From Varroa destructor (lineage: Eukaryota > Arthropoda > Arachnida > Mesostigmata > Varroidae), in assembly GCF_002443255.2 (NCBI RefSeq), contig NW_019211454.1:36863877-36927876 (forward strand): DNA of 64,000 nucleotides, given 5' to 3'. This document shows, in pieces, positions 13,066-26,719 of the stretch (positions are counted from its first letter, which is position 1; every line of letters begins with the position of its first letter). The notes beneath the pieces were generated by a model that had not been told where the DNA came from, searched no databases, and saw only the letters and a list, made by a program, of their open reading frames with translations. The position numbers and the translations under genes are program-made.

Positions 13066-14379
13066 GTTATCTTTTGTTGCCAGCAAATCTGCTTTAAGGT
13101 TGAATTTAGGGAAAAATAGAAATTCCTTTGCTGTTCTACCTAAAGGATGGCTTAAAATGCGCCTTAGAGGTTTTTTTTTTTAATAAAATTAAATTTAAAT
13201 AAAATCAAGAGTTAGGAATGATTAGGAATTGCCGTTCCTTTTACTGTTATCATCTACTACGCCATTTTTATATGATCATCATGATATTGCATGTATTACG
13301 CTATACGCTGTAAACGATCGAGACCAAAACTAATCTTAACCTCTTGCCTACCGTCTCTTAGAACTTGTATTGGCTAAGAATTAATTATTGGTTCCTGTAA
13401 AAAAATGACGACAATTATACGGTGGTTATAAGGATCGATTCTTCATTTGACCAACATCATGGATCGAATTCGACTATTTCTAAGAGCCTCCAGTATCGCC
13501 GCGCACAATTTAAATTGCGGTTAAATAGAGCACCTCGGTTTCTTGTTTTAGCAGGATCCGACCCTAGCATTGCATTGGATGATTAGTACATTCAACTAAC
13601 GGCAAAACCATCCTTCGATCATCTGCTTAGATAGCCTTTTGACATAGACGAAATCTTTTCATATTGATAAAAAATCATGGCCTTTTCATCCCAGCAACGC
13701 AGTACTTGCTCTGTATACGATGGGTAACTGGACAGACACACCGCAACGCGAAGAGATTTTTTGCCTTGGCCTCTTTCTTGCCTCCATCATCAAGCCACCA
13801 TATCACGCCGTTGGTCACTGCAACACACATATCCTAACGCATTATATTGTTAAACGTGCTATTACTGGTAGCCTATCATACATGCCAGCAAACATGACGG
13901 CCTATTTACGCGTCCTTATCCAACCTGGACACATGATGTTTCATCATAACCCGTCGACCGCATTAGACAGACCTACATTTTGTTGACACAATTTGCGCAT
14001 TTCCATTTTTCAACTTCCAACTTTGATGAATACGATATATTTTTGAAATCCCCGTTGTTGCTTTATATGAGATAGGCTATGCTTCTGAGTGTGTAGTTCC
14101 GAGTGCAAAGTTTTTATTTTGATAGAACATTTAATTAGCCAAGATCTAATGAGTTAAAAAAATACATGTCAAAACTATATTCTGACATGCTATTGCAGCA
14201 AAAATAGCGTTCATTAGGTCAACTCATAAAAACAAGCATACGTGGAGAAGGTCCTGAATGTTAAGATCATTTTAGCTTCATCAACTTAGTCTTACTGATC
14301 CTCTCTCGCAGGTAATAAAAAAATCCTGTATCAACCTATCGTTTCTGTTGTGCGTAATGGTATTATTTATATCCAGCCA

Positions 14380-14398
14380 GCGGTGTCATATACACCGC
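14380..14398. repeat. 7-bp hairpin
   Basis: GCGGTGT pairs with ACACCGC around a 5-base loop. Short, so possibly chance. Confidence 0.5.
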
Positions 14399-15740
14399 CA
14401 GTGTTCAGACTTCGCGTGGCGTTTGTCTCACGCATCGTTTAACTTTCTTTAACGCATGAGATGCGAACTCGTTACGGCAATCCCCCTTGATTGTATTCCT
14501 TTTAATGCTAAATTTATTCAGCTGAAGGCGCACACCCTTTGAGCGTCTCTGTTCATCTCACCTCTCCAAGAGCAGCTGGGCCCCAGTTCCTCTTCTTGTC
14601 CTACTGGCGTGTCGAGTTTACAAAACGTGCAAGCTGACATCCTTGCTTCTTCCGCCTACAACCACTAGTAGCAGTGGCAAGATATCACCCTAGAACAAAC
14701 AGTGTAATTGGTAAGGCTTGAACTACGTCATACCATTCGCAGCTTTGAACAGCATCCGTAAACTGTCCCCCCTTTTTTTTTTTACTTACCTCCGCTCAGA
14801 CAGCTCCCTGGGCGACTTGTTACGACTGCCGCTATACCTCCCACTGGAATAATGGCACTATGTAATAAACTCTTCCTATCCAGGTGAACCAGCTTGGATG
14901 TGGCTCAGTAACGCTCTCGACCTCTTATCTTCTAGTTTTGTCTATGCAGGTACAGAACTTATCTGCCTAACTTAGGCTACACAAAAGGTTCATCTTTGCT
15001 GGTATCTGTCAAGTTCATTTAAACTATCACTTGACCTTCTCTTTACGCTGAAAATAATAAAACGCAAAGCTCTGCGGCCAGAGCCTCCTGTAACGAAAGA
15101 TTTTGATTGTTGTCATTGTACAGAGTACATATGTGCACGATGCAGACGTATCACTCCATCCACGACTTGGCACTTACGGAAATTATACTTAGAGCGACGA
15201 GAACAACGATGCTTCAACTGCTTGTTTCTTCTTCTTCTACTACTCTGTTGCTGTATTTCCTTTGTCGCGTCTAGCGCAACAAATACACAAGCAAACGTTC
15301 TGACACCCGCAGCTCGTCTCTGACAAATCCTGATGTCCGGTGAGGGCGTTGTCTTTCAAACTGGTACTGGTAATGCGGCAGCGCTCTTTTTATTTAGCCT
15401 TTGGCCGCAATCAGCGCTGGTGTAACTACCAATGCGAAATAAGTGATACTAACAAACAGGCCACAAATAAGCATGGCCCGTAGAAAGCATAAAGAAGATA
15501 GGATGGTAATATCAAGCAACGTAAGGAATCAAGCAGGAGGAGACCAGCTAAGCAAGCCATATTGAGGAAAGTAGTAGTCTGAAGCAACAATTGGAAGGAT
15601 GCCACGTCGAAAGCCGCCCCGCATAAGATAACACGACAAACGGTAACGCCAAAAGACGAAGAGGTTACTGCGATAGCGAGGAACGATTCAAATGAAATCG
15701 ATATGAACGAAACCGGGAAGTTCAGATTCCCCTTTAGAGC

Positions 15741-15986
15741 ATGACGAAGGCCCAACGTTCGAAAAGAAAGACAAGCCACTTGTCACAGCAGACCCATGAG
15801 CGTCACCGCTGCCCTAGAGAAGCATCCGATGCCCGCAACGGTCCTCTACCTATGCGTCAGTCAGCAGAAGAAGAAGAAGACGGGCCGAGACGAAGCGATA
15901 TAACTGAGTTTGAAGCAGTAGAGACATATCTATCAAATAACAACCCCCTGTCCGGCCTTCAAGCCGGCAAACTAGCGGCGCCGTAA
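15741..15986 (+). other. Unassigned open frame, 81 aa, acidic/basic
   Basis: ATG with A at -3, then a basic N-terminus (MTKAQRSKRKTSH), a centre EEEEDGPRRSD and a Leu/Ala-rich end. A GTAACT donor-like site overlaps the last codons, and a strong pyrimidine-tract acceptor (AG at about 16061) follows about 80 bases later, which would be a normal small-intron length. Joining them still yields a stop at once. No family recognised. Confidence 0.18.
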
Positions 15987-16819
15987 CTCGTAAATAGAGT
16001 CATTGAATCGTCGGCAGACAGCCGCAATTCAGGAGTCTTTTTCTCTTTTTTTGTTTGTCTAGTTAGGTTCAACTTAATACGCTGCCGGTGTTGCTCAGGC
16101 GGTGCAAACTCGGCTGAAACTGTTGGTTCTCCAAGGAGGCATCGACGTCCCCATTAGCCTCGAGTATTCGATAGCTCGCTATTCGTATACCATTAGCATT
16201 GCCTTCGATGTTCTCCTGTTAACGCTAGCAAGCAGGAAGTTTTAGTAGTGGAGTTTATTTCAATGTGAAGAGGAGAAATAAATTACCTAAGACAGATAGA
16301 GTCCCGCGCACATACAACGAACACTTAGCTAGATAGAAGAATAGGGGCAATTGAATTTGATGTTCGACATCACTGTTATGATTATAACTATTTTGTCTTT
16401 GGTTCGCTTACAGCCGCTCAGTTGATGGTCTCGCTGTTTTTGTTGTTATTCCTGCTGTTGTCGTGGAACCGTTTGTGTGCATTAGCGTGTTAGCTGGAGA
16501 AAGCGCACTCACTTTAGCAATAATAACAATTTACGTCAAGTGAAAATATATAATATGTGCCCCTTTAAGATAGGCTGACTGCTCCCTTTTTCAACGATAT
16601 ATGCCCTGAACTTGTTACAAATTTATTTACAGGCCCCCAGCGGGTAATGTCCGATATGTAGAAGTAGTACCATGCACAGAAGTGAGCGCTCCTCTATGAT
16701 ATTCATAGACCTGTAGATACTATCTTTCTTCCTGCCACTATTCGATGTCTATACATTTTCCATATCGTTTTCCCATTTGTCTTGATGTTTTTGTTTTCTT
16801 GAAACTTTTCCTCTGCTGC

Positions 16820-16867
16820 CATATGTATATATATAGGTATATATACATGTATATGCATATACATATG
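16820..16867. repeat. TA-rich inverted repeat
   Basis: CATATGTATAT (16820-16830) is the reverse complement of ATATACATATG (16857-16867). The 26-base interior is also TA-rich and contains the palindrome ATATACATGTATAT. It is likely a degenerate (TA)n tract able to form a cruciform. Confidence 0.6.
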
Positions 16868-19603
16868 TACACAGACAGACGCACGCACGTGTTCATATAC
16901 ACATGCCTGTGAAATCTGTCAATCTTAGTGTGCTTGTTCTTTTCTCTGCGACTGCAGCAATCGCTACCATCACGACAGATTTAACTAGCAACCCACTTGT
17001 TCTAACTTTATATGTCGTCGTTAGCGTCAACTAGCTAGCGTTCGTAGCACTAGCCATAGCTGCGCTCAGTCGGTCGGTCGGTAAACTTTTGCAGTGAATG
17101 GACAAGACCAAAGTCAAAGGAAAGGAAGAAGCCTTATATAGGATCACAATGAGGAGAGAAAAAAACGCGGGAAGTAGGTATCCTTAACCACTTACTTTGA
17201 ATATGAAAAGAGGGTTGGCAAACCTGCCGTTCCTCTGGTATCGGCACTGGCCGCGGCAGCCTTTTTTGAGCTCTTCTTCCCACCAAAGTCGTATCCATCC
17301 AAAGAGTGGTGGCAGCGTTACCAGAAAAATAGCAACCTTACGGCAGTACGCATATACAGGTCAAAAGACAGCTTATCTTAGTCATGATCGCCACATTGCT
17401 AAACTAGAGACAGTTCCACACTTGACGGAGCGTTCAATCAAATGCCGATGAACTTTAGGGATCAACATGTGTGTTTCTATATTTGTTTTACCTGGACGCG
17501 TAGTAAAATTGATTTTTCCAAGTACATCACATGGTTTTTTTCTATGGAAAAGCCAACACGTGTATTGTCAGCTCTACACAATGACCACATACATTGTCTT
17601 TCATTGAAGTATGACGACAGCCGTACAGGTTTCGTAACTATCGCTGAACTTGCTACTGGTTCATACCTCCTGGTCTTCAAAATAAATACAAACATAATAG
17701 AGCAGACTGTAAATACAGCAGTATGCGAAAGCGTAACATGTACTTCTTGTACGCATCTTGCCGCTTGAGGGTGGGATAGGTCCGCTTTATGAAGTCTCGA
17801 TTTATATCATTTTTCCAGCGACTAACACAATTCAAGGATTTCGCTAAATACTAGTACTTTTGAGTAGAACGTAGCACCTCGGTGCGACTCCATACTGTCT
17901 CTTTTGCAAAGGTAGCATGCTAAAAGTGGTGTTCTTTTGGCCAACAGTAAGCTAATAGCAAATTGCGTGATGGATCCAAGCTTCAATCCACAAGGCCGTT
18001 TGAACGAGCGTAATTTCTTCATATTTTAGCAGGCAGCCCGATACGGGATACCATTCTGAGGAAGCGTGTCCTACGAATAGACCTTTCTTCACTAAGAACT
18101 ATCCAGGCACAGTGCTAGCAACGGCCGCTAGATGAAAGTGACGTCGGTAAAGAAACCCGCTAGATCATTCAGTCTGCCGTAAAGTTGTAACCCGTTTATG
18201 GAGAGAGCGTAATCAGCGGTCAACTTAATTAGTTGAGGAACCGGCGCCAGTCGCTCGCTCGCTTCAGCTGCACCGGCAGACAGCCGTCTCACGACAATCA
18301 CAGAGGGAACTCGCACGCTCCTATCGTCACAGGAAGATAAACAGCCCGTGGATATAGTCCGGTCCTTCAGCTGGGCTTTCCAATCGCTTCAACGCATATT
18401 AGGAAACGATATCGAAGTTGTTGGTTGACGTGAAGGATAACCGCTTCGGGAGACTGAGTAGTTCTTCTGTTCAGGAAGGTAAGCAGTTAATTTGAATCTA
18501 TTTATGACTTCTTTTGTGGCTTAATGCCAACTACGAAATAATTTTGGATAAGTGATTTCCAGGATTTTTTGCAAATTTCTTTAGTTGAGCACCAAAATGA
18601 ATTTAAGCACAGTGTTGTATGAGCAAATTTTGCCGGAGGCAAAATACTGAACAACCGTTCCAGAGAAAGAACAAACACTCTTGTATTATCTGTTGCGTAT
18701 AATATGTCTTAGATTTGTCGTCAATACACTTCGTATGAAATTTTGTATACTTCCGCTGTGGGCATTCAAGGGCAAATAACTTATTCACCCATACGAATTA
18801 TCAGATGTTCAGATTACCTTGTGATCATCTTCGTTTGTTCCGCCAAATAACGAATAACGTACATAAAAACGACTTTTTTTTCGATAAAACTAGCTTTTCT
18901 ACAATCAGATTTGAAGCATTCTAAGCGACTATGTTAGGACGATTTACAATTGCCGGCGAGTGCAAGTATCATTTAGAAAAATATAGTAGTAGTACTTAAG
19001 ATCCGGATCCTGAAACGCAGACGGGAAGCAGAAAAAGAAGGCCTGCATCATCAAAAATATCTAATGTGTTTGAACCTTTCATTTAAGGTATTGTTATTAT
19101 TATTTTTTGCTGTACGTTGCTACTGAAGAACAAATTCGCAGACTTCGCCTACAATTGTACAACACCGCCGACCATGCACACTACGATAGTCTTCTATGCG
19201 CCCGCATAAATGGAAGTTAAACAAGAAGTTCTGACAAACAATCTTTATAAAATTAGATATTACAGTTATATACTTTGGTAAGGTTGGACATAAGCATCCG
19301 TACCCCCTTGTGTTGCCGCCGCCCCAAACCAGCCGAGCGGTAGCAGCCTTCCAAGCCGAGACAGTCATCCATCACTAACACGACGAGTTTACCATACTCA
19401 AGGAGCTAAAGTCATTGGTAGTTACACTTCTTGCGATAGGCCACGTAAGTTACACAAGTTATCGGAATACATATTTGCGGGAAAATATTTTTCCCTGTAA
19501 TCGCTCATCCTTCTGCTCAGCGCACTTCCAAATCTAAGACATGCCTAATTCCTTTGCCTTCTCTATACGAACCTATTTCGCCAGATCTCAGCTCTGGACC
19601 CCC

Positions 19604-19623
19604 CACACACGTACACACACACA
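19604..19623. repeat. Interrupted (CA)n tract
   Basis: CA dinucleotides with one GT interruption, after a run of C. Confidence 0.75.
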
Positions 19624-22101
19624 GCAGATCTTAGCGCATAGTTAGATATTGGGCACTTCCGACCCTTCACTCCATTAAGATGTGGTATCGCCGATATGCA
19701 GGTTTGATAGTAAACTTGCGCCCGGAGTCTAGATACCAAGAGGCATCTCACTGCAAAGATAACAACAACAAATCTATTTACTTAAACACGCTCTAGTAGT
19801 CTTAGACATGTTAATTGAGCAATAGCGAAATCAGAGCCTCACAGCCACCCGAATGCGGATACGCAGACATCGGATGAAACCTTGTGGGAAACGCGATTGA
19901 AACCATGATATACACTGGCATAAAACGGTCGAGACTGTTAGTAGCTGCTAAAGTCAGACAGGATTATTTCTTTAGCGGCACCGCCATGATTTATATATAA
20001 GAGGTATTACATCCATAGAGCGATACAGTCTACTAATGAGCTGATATATTCGTTAATTCGGAGAGCATGGTTATTTGCAATGTATTTCTGTTAAGACCAC
20101 GAGAAATCCCTAAGAAAATTTTTGGAGAAGAGAAATCGTCGCGTGTACGTTATGCACTATGTTCTAATCTTTTTCCTAATAGTTTTGTTTTATTTACTAA
20201 TTGGATATATGCTCGGGTGGCGTATGCATCTACTGACTGATACCTGGACGGCCTGGTAGCGTAAGGTTTTTAGCAAACATAAGAAATGAAAGACGCTACT
20301 GGTCTAGAACTTCTAAACAGAAGAATCAGTGGGAACTCATTGGATCGTTTGCTTTGGGCCAGACCGAAATGTTAACTGACGTTATGCTAGCTATCGCTTT
20401 CTCATTGATCGCACCCTAACGGCTTTTAATCTTACCGAAGGCCGACCTAGTCGAGCACGATCTAAGGACGTGCGAAGGACAGCAGGGAACGAAGACTGCG
20501 GTGAGCAGACAAAAAAACAAAATCTTAAAGCCATTTGCTTAGCTCTTTGTATTTGCAATCTGTGAGTTTTTTCTTTTATTCATTAATTCTTCACTGACCT
20601 TACCTACGCATGGTACCCGATCCATTCTTCTCTCTGTGCTAATTATCTACCGTCAGCGACAGGAAAGCAAACTCAAAAAACGAGCTATTTGCAAGCTAGA
20701 AGGGATAAAAGACATTGGCTGACACATTGATACGACGAAAGCAGCGGCAGGAAGTGGTTAGGATAATAGCAGTTATTGGTCATGGGTACTTCAGCTCGAG
20801 CTTAAAGCTCTTAGAGCGTCATGGCCAAGCTTTGGCGGGAACGTTCAAAATCAAGAGCATTTTCTTGACCAATTTAGTTGGTACCCAATGCGAAACGACA
20901 ACTCGTATTGGTTCGTTCAACACTAACCAATTTTGTGGGGCAACTGTAAAATATGTTTAGCCAGCTCGACTAAGGTTTCTAACTACAAGATTGAATGATA
21001 TAGATGTGACTTCAATGCATGATGTGTGCACCGAAGCATCCGGTAACTGCCTCTTCAGAACTTGGATTTCTTTTTTATAGAAATTCTAGTGAATCTATAT
21101 ATTAAAATGTTGTAGTTATATGTTTTAACAAGCGTTATCAAGGATTGACTCGTGCTGCTCGAAGCGCGTATTCTTACAAATCTGTCCTACAAAAAAAAAA
21201 CAATTTTTTTTCTGTACATTTTCAGAGGATGCAAAAAGGGATATTTAAAAGGTTGCGAAATACAGAGAGTTACTGCTCGAATTACTTGGCTGTGGTAGCT
21301 TATCGTTCTCTGTTCATGTCTATTTCTGATAACATTTAGCCATTTCGTTCGCCGTATACGACTTTATCGATATAGGTATGCAACCCAAAAATTGAGCTCA
21401 TACTCTAGCAGGTTGTCTGTAAATTCGAGGCGGTGTCGCGTATCTCCAGAGGTCAGCTAGAGTAATCATTACTTTGGAATGACCTATGACGAAACTAATG
21501 TTTATGGATTGAAGATGATGAGAAAAACCGCAACTGTATGTGCTGTATGTTTAAGCGTGTTGTTTTCCTTCGTACGGTAGCACAAACGATCACGCTCAAT
21601 GTCATCATGGAACATGATCCCGATTTCCGTCCTATCAGCTGAAACGTACGTTATCAATAGCATTATAGGAAACTGCGTGTGTGACAGATGTCAACCCTTC
21701 CTACTCGAGGAAAGACCCATTGACAGACGACGGAAAACTTTATGACAGTCGCACCACTGGCAACCATTGCTTTTTTGTTGTTGTTGGCCACTCATTGTTT
21801 ATCACGACGGAGCTACTGCAGTACGTAGTCGTATCCTGATCGATCTCTAATCATCTCACAAACTGTTTCGTCTGTCCAATTTTTCAAACATGAACTGCTC
21901 ATGAGTTTCAACCGGCGAATCTCACAGAGCGTATGAAATTATATCTATCATATTGTCGAGGTGATCTCATCTTCTAAATACAACACAAAGACCGTAAAAG
22001 GAATGACGCAAAAAAGCTGACGTTTTCCAAATACGGCGCACGCTTTCCAGTCCTACTGAATCCTGCCCGAGTAATCATATAAACATTCACACGCACATAC
22101 G

Positions 22102-22121
22102 TCGCACATATGTATGTGCGA
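22102..22121. repeat. 9-bp inverted repeat, 2-base spacer
   Basis: TCGCACATA and TATGTGCGA flank TG. A related GCACATAC lies just upstream. Confidence 0.75.
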
Positions 22122-22582
22122 GGATCGTGTCAGCCGTATATTGTGCTCCGGGAATCACATTAGCTAGTCGGCAATGATTTTTGTTAATGACGTCTCAAAA
22201 GTGAACCGTACGTATAGTTGTGCCTTTCTTATTTTAATTTTCATCTGTACTATCGTCTCGCTCGCGCTCTCTCCCCGTTCCTCTCTTTTTCTTTTTGTCA
22301 AGCAGCGAAGAGCCCTCGGCCACTATCGCGGACATTGGTCGCGCCGCTACATTTGAATCATACGAGAAACAGCGGTTTGAGAACGATGCTCATAGATACA
22401 GGAAGACGTGTATTGCGCCGAGGCCAGCAATAAACAACTATAATCATCATCAGTAGTAATCGGTTGCTACTGTAAATAGATACTGTAAACGTGCTACAGC
22501 AAAATCTACAAAATCCGCCCGTACGACTGCGGATTTCGCCTGCTTCCATCTGGCTGAAGGGACAGGACGCGCACTCTAGCCG

Positions 22583-22817
22583 TTAGTTGACTAACTGCTC
22601 TATTGCTGCCAGTCCATAGCAAGTTAGAGATGAGCGCACCACACCGGTGACGGGGGGCTTGGAAAGAACCGGGGAGTTTGCCGGGAAAATCGGAGGGAGA
22701 GCGGAACGTTCGACTGTATTGATACCGCATCCGCGGCCGTTTCCTTGAGACGGAATTGGGCGACCCGGGAGGGAGAGGATCGTTAGCGTAGCACCGGTGG
22801 CATAGCTGAAGCCGAAA
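22583..22817 (-). other. Candidate exon with textbook 3' splice site, unknown product
   Basis: On the minus strand a TACTAAT branch-point match (22844-22838) and a pyrimidine-rich stretch end in GGCAG at 22818. The following 235 bases are GC-rich and open to TAA in one frame (about 77 residues, rich in Pro, Ser and Gly). A second frame from the same splice site stays open to 22506, so the frame is not decided. I do not recognise either peptide. Confidence 0.25.
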
Positions 22818-24742
22818 CTGCCAAAGAAGACGATGGTATTAGTAATTTGAGTATGTGTGTGCCTAAGCGGACCGTAAAGCTTCGGCGGCCCAAGGAACGT
22901 CCGGTCACCCCTCAATGACCATTCAGGTGAGCCAAATTAATGTCAATTTAATTCTTCCCAAGATCACGAATTAGCCCTGGGCCGAAAACGAGCAAAAGAG
23001 TGATAAATGTGTTTGTGTAAGGCAGTACTTTGCGCGCAAGAGAGTGACTTGAAAAACGTCATCTTTCAAATGGTCTATATTGTTATGCCCTAAAGAACTA
23101 TCGAATGGAACGGAGAAAAATATCTGCATCTTTATAAATATTTTTTTATATATAAATAAAACAGATAAAGAACCGATAGGATCGTACATACTTTGTCATG
23201 ATGACTTGAGCATAAAGCATATACACAATTAGAATGTTCTCACAGTTTTTTCGACAGGCAATATGTTGCGCACGATAAGCGGGTACAAACGATGCGTCTC
23301 TGGAAGTACCACGTATCTTAAACCAAGTGTCGCTATGCGTAATACTCTTTGTTACTTTTATGAACACCTATTTAAATGAATATTGGCTCGTTCTAGATCA
23401 GCTTACCACGGCCGTACGTGTACATCATGCAACTCGATCACGGAGACAGATTTCCTGACGCCGCGTCTGCCCACCTATTTACTGAAACATGACTTGTATG
23501 TAAGCAAAATTGAGTAACTTTTTGAACCAGCCTCTCTGTTCGCAGAAAAACAAATTTCGATTATTGACAACGCATCAAAGACAAGCTGCAGCCCGCACTC
23601 GCTGCCATATCTCTCCTTGCACGTTGCATGAACGTCAGACGCATGCCAACATAGAGCTTCTGGAACGCAGAATATGTCGGTGTGTCAGGGAATACAGACA
23701 AGAACGATAAAAGGCGGCAATAGCAAACATGAGACCGTAATGACACAAAAATGTTCTGAGGACTAAGAAAAATTATAATAAAGGGAATAGAGCAACGACA
23801 ATTTGAAAGTCCACTATATGTTCTATTGTTGTTGTGGCAAGAAGCCATAGTTTTTACCAATAAAGCCCTGGCCTCTTTGACATGCCCACTCTTTAGGTAG
23901 TTTTAGATAACTGTACAAGTTGTAGTTGCTGCTGTCAGGACAGTGACGGAAGGCTACTCTCAAAAGTAAATAAACGCTTATGCTGGCACAAAGCGTTGGA
24001 CGCCACGAGTCAGTTGCCCGGCTGCGGTGAGGCTCGACTGAACAGAACAGAACGAGGTAAAAGACGATCATCGCCACAAGAAGGGCGGACAGAAAGCTGG
24101 CGAAGGCGCTGATACTCGATGATCATCGATCTGGTCCTGACTCGTTGTGTGTGGCCTCACGAAATAGCATGTTTTTTTAAAACGATTTTGGGTGCTAGAT
24201 ACGCTAGCACCGTTGGGTGCTGGCTGCGGCCGGATTCCGCCGAAACCCTTAGCCGGCCTCGATGTATATGGTATTATTTTAGCAGAAACAAAACAGCGAG
24301 ACTAACAGGCCGTGTCTCCTAATGTTGTTTGAGCAAAGATACTAGCACCGCCACATTATGGGACAGTAGAATGGTCAACAAGCTCGAGTAGACACGACAA
24401 GGACTACCTTGGTGTGAGACGATGTGTATAGATGTATCTTTTTGCGAAGGTCAAACAAGCGGATTACCGTTACCGTTGTAGACTGAGGACTACCTCTTGT
24501 TTAGGTGATCGGAGTTGTGACACGCGGCAGAAACGGAGTAGACAGTTATAGGGAATGTCTGGTTTGAACAAGCGTCGCCAGAAAATCAGAACAACAATCT
24601 AGAGGATAATCGATTTGTGGGTACTTAGTGTACTAATGTCAATTCCGTGATCCTTTCCTGCTACCACTCACTTCCTTCGGCCCTTTTCTCTTCCTCATTC
24701 TCTCTCTGTTTGTCGCTTTCTCCTTTCCTTTCCTTTTTCTAG

Positions 24743-24829
24743 CCCGCCGTAGGACGTGGAAGCAACGGTGGCTTCGTTCAGAAACGACGCAATGGGCGAC
24801 AGCATGCGGATAATGTTCTACTTAAGTAA
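24743..24829 (+). other. Candidate terminal exon, unknown product
   Basis: A very long C/T tract (about 24690-24740) ends in CTAG. The open frame after it gives 28 residues beginning PAVGRGSNGG and stops at TAA 24827-24829. An AATAAA follows at 24969-24974. The layout suits a last exon, but the C/T tract may simply be a low-complexity repeat, and a second frame here is also open. Confidence 0.18.
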
Positions 24830-25522
24830 TGAACATTAAAAATACGTTGACCCGACCAGTGATGGGCGTATTTGTCTGTTCCACCCCATATGCACGTGAG
24901 TGATCCGATTTATTGTATATCGTCAATTTTCGACGTTATTATGAACGAAGCGGTTGGTTATTGTCGTAAATAAAAGCCGGATATTAGTATTAACTTGAAA
25001 ATTGTCGTGCAAGATAATTACCTGAATGCTACGACGGAGATGAGATGTTTTGCGAAAAATCGCTTCCACACATCAACCGTACAGAATTTCAAAAGAAGAA
25101 CTCACAAATATCAGTTTTACATATAATTACATAAATAACAACGTTATTCACGATAGGTTATGGATTGGACCCGGTTAAAAATAAAGGAGTAAAAATAAGA
25201 CGCAAATGTGTATTTGATCAGAACTAACAAGGTACCTCTTGCATTTGTTATTAATCTTCGATTGTCTCAGAACTAACCTTCTTACCGAGACCTGTCAAGT
25301 CATACAAATCAGCGGCAGCTTGAGAACCCTTAGAGAATTGTGAAGTATTTAATTGATACTATTCGATGGGATTGCAATAGACACATTTGCTACAGGTGAA
25401 AAATGGAACATTCAGGCCGTTGATATTTACAGCTCAGGACCTGAACGAGGGTGTGCGAGCATCGTCTACGTGTGTAGGACAAAAATATTTTTCGTAAAAC
25501 TGCAACGCGGTCACCGAATGGG

Positions 25523-25538
25523 ATATATATATATATAT
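25523..25538. repeat. (AT)8 microsatellite
   Basis: Sixteen bases of AT repeats, followed by further AT-rich sequence. Confidence 0.85.
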
Positions 25539-26678
25539 TTGTATATAGATTTCGTGTTAGATACTGTGCAAAAGATCCGAAAACGAGATGCATTACTTAG
25601 AATTTTGAGTAAATAATACTTACTAGCTCAGGTGACTCTAGGCTCACATTGAAACGTCACGTTAGTTGTTGATGGTAGACTCCTAGGCTTCATTATGGAC
25701 AAAAAAAAATACACAGGACCCAAGGGATACATTTTTCACTATTATGGAAATTGCCCAAGTTAAAGTAAGCATTCGAATAAGGTAAATACAGATAATTATG
25801 TTACGCTATCTTATAGTTATTTTCATAAAATAGGATGAGTAGTATTCAGTTAGAGAACAAACTATGTGCGACGTATATACGACGAGATTTGTATAGTAAT
25901 AATAACAGAAATAAGTACTAGGGTGGTTTGTTAAACCACTGCTGAATTTTGTTGCCTATTTCAGGTACTCTGAAGATGGGAAAAATATTTCAATGAATGT
26001 TGTCTTCTTAACCGCGCAAGCGGTATCTAGAGCTTCTACCAGATTACACCTGCAAATCATAAACCGGATCAGAAGATCGAACAAAAACGAATATTTTCCC
26101 TTTCGAATATAGCATCGTATACCGAGAATGTATAATAATAATTAATTTTATTAACAAATTTATAAGCTGAATACCGCACCAATTTGTATGCGTCGTAACT
26201 TATACGTGAGTATAGACACGCACGTCGTCATACAGCCATCTATATCCAAAGGAAATATATGTGTTATAGGTACCTGCAGAAAAAAATATACCAATACAGG
26301 GTTTCAGAGGTTTCGACAACAGTAATCTTGGGTTTCGCTAATAGAGTTGTTTTAATGTCAAAGGAATAAGGTAAGTATAGAAGCTTGAAGATAAGGTTTT
26401 CCTAGACGGAAAATTAGATTTACGAAGCTCTAAGATGCAATCGGACTCAAAGATTGACGAGACGACTTTAAATAGAACCTTAGTATTAGGAAGAGGAAAT
26501 TTAGGAAAACAGCACGTATTGCCTTTGATGGAGATAAGATAGCTACAGGATCTTCTGTCTATTCAGCGGGAACTGCTGCACATTCGAACCGGATAAACCC
26601 TTTGAATTCGGAAAGAGTTTCTCATCACAAAGAATAACTTAGTTCTTTAGCGGATTCAATTTATGTATTTCAGTTACA

Positions 26679-26719
26679 GACTGACTGACTGACTGACTGA
26701 CTGACTGACTGACTGACTG
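26679..26719. repeat. (GACT)10 microsatellite
   Basis: Ten uninterrupted GACT units, the longest clean tetranucleotide array in the window. A tract this pure is probably length-variable between individuals. Confidence 0.95.

Larger units (their letters stand above)
9026..15100. other. No supportable gene
   Basis: AT-rich spacer with a TA microsatellite and several A/T homopolymers. The minus strand is open for about 70 codons through 9030-9260 without an ATG or clear splice sites. The 88-codon frame at 13720-13986 (+) has an ATG but no recognisable family. Confidence 0.55.
15987..22505. other. No supportable gene
   Basis: AT-rich spacer. It contains a pyrimidine-rich acceptor-like site (about 16036-16061), TA-rich and CA-rich tracts, and short open frames of no recognisable family. 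The longest is 17442-17768 (+, 108 codons). Confidence 0.55.

Noticed and set aside
15426..15779. 117-codon hydrophobic minus frame resembling a multi-span membrane protein
   Set aside because: It starts at GTG, and the hydrophobicity follows from a T-rich strand.
26679..26719. Regular short repeats that could suggest a CRISPR array
   Set aside because: Pure GACT units without spacers in a eukaryotic setting: a microsatellite.
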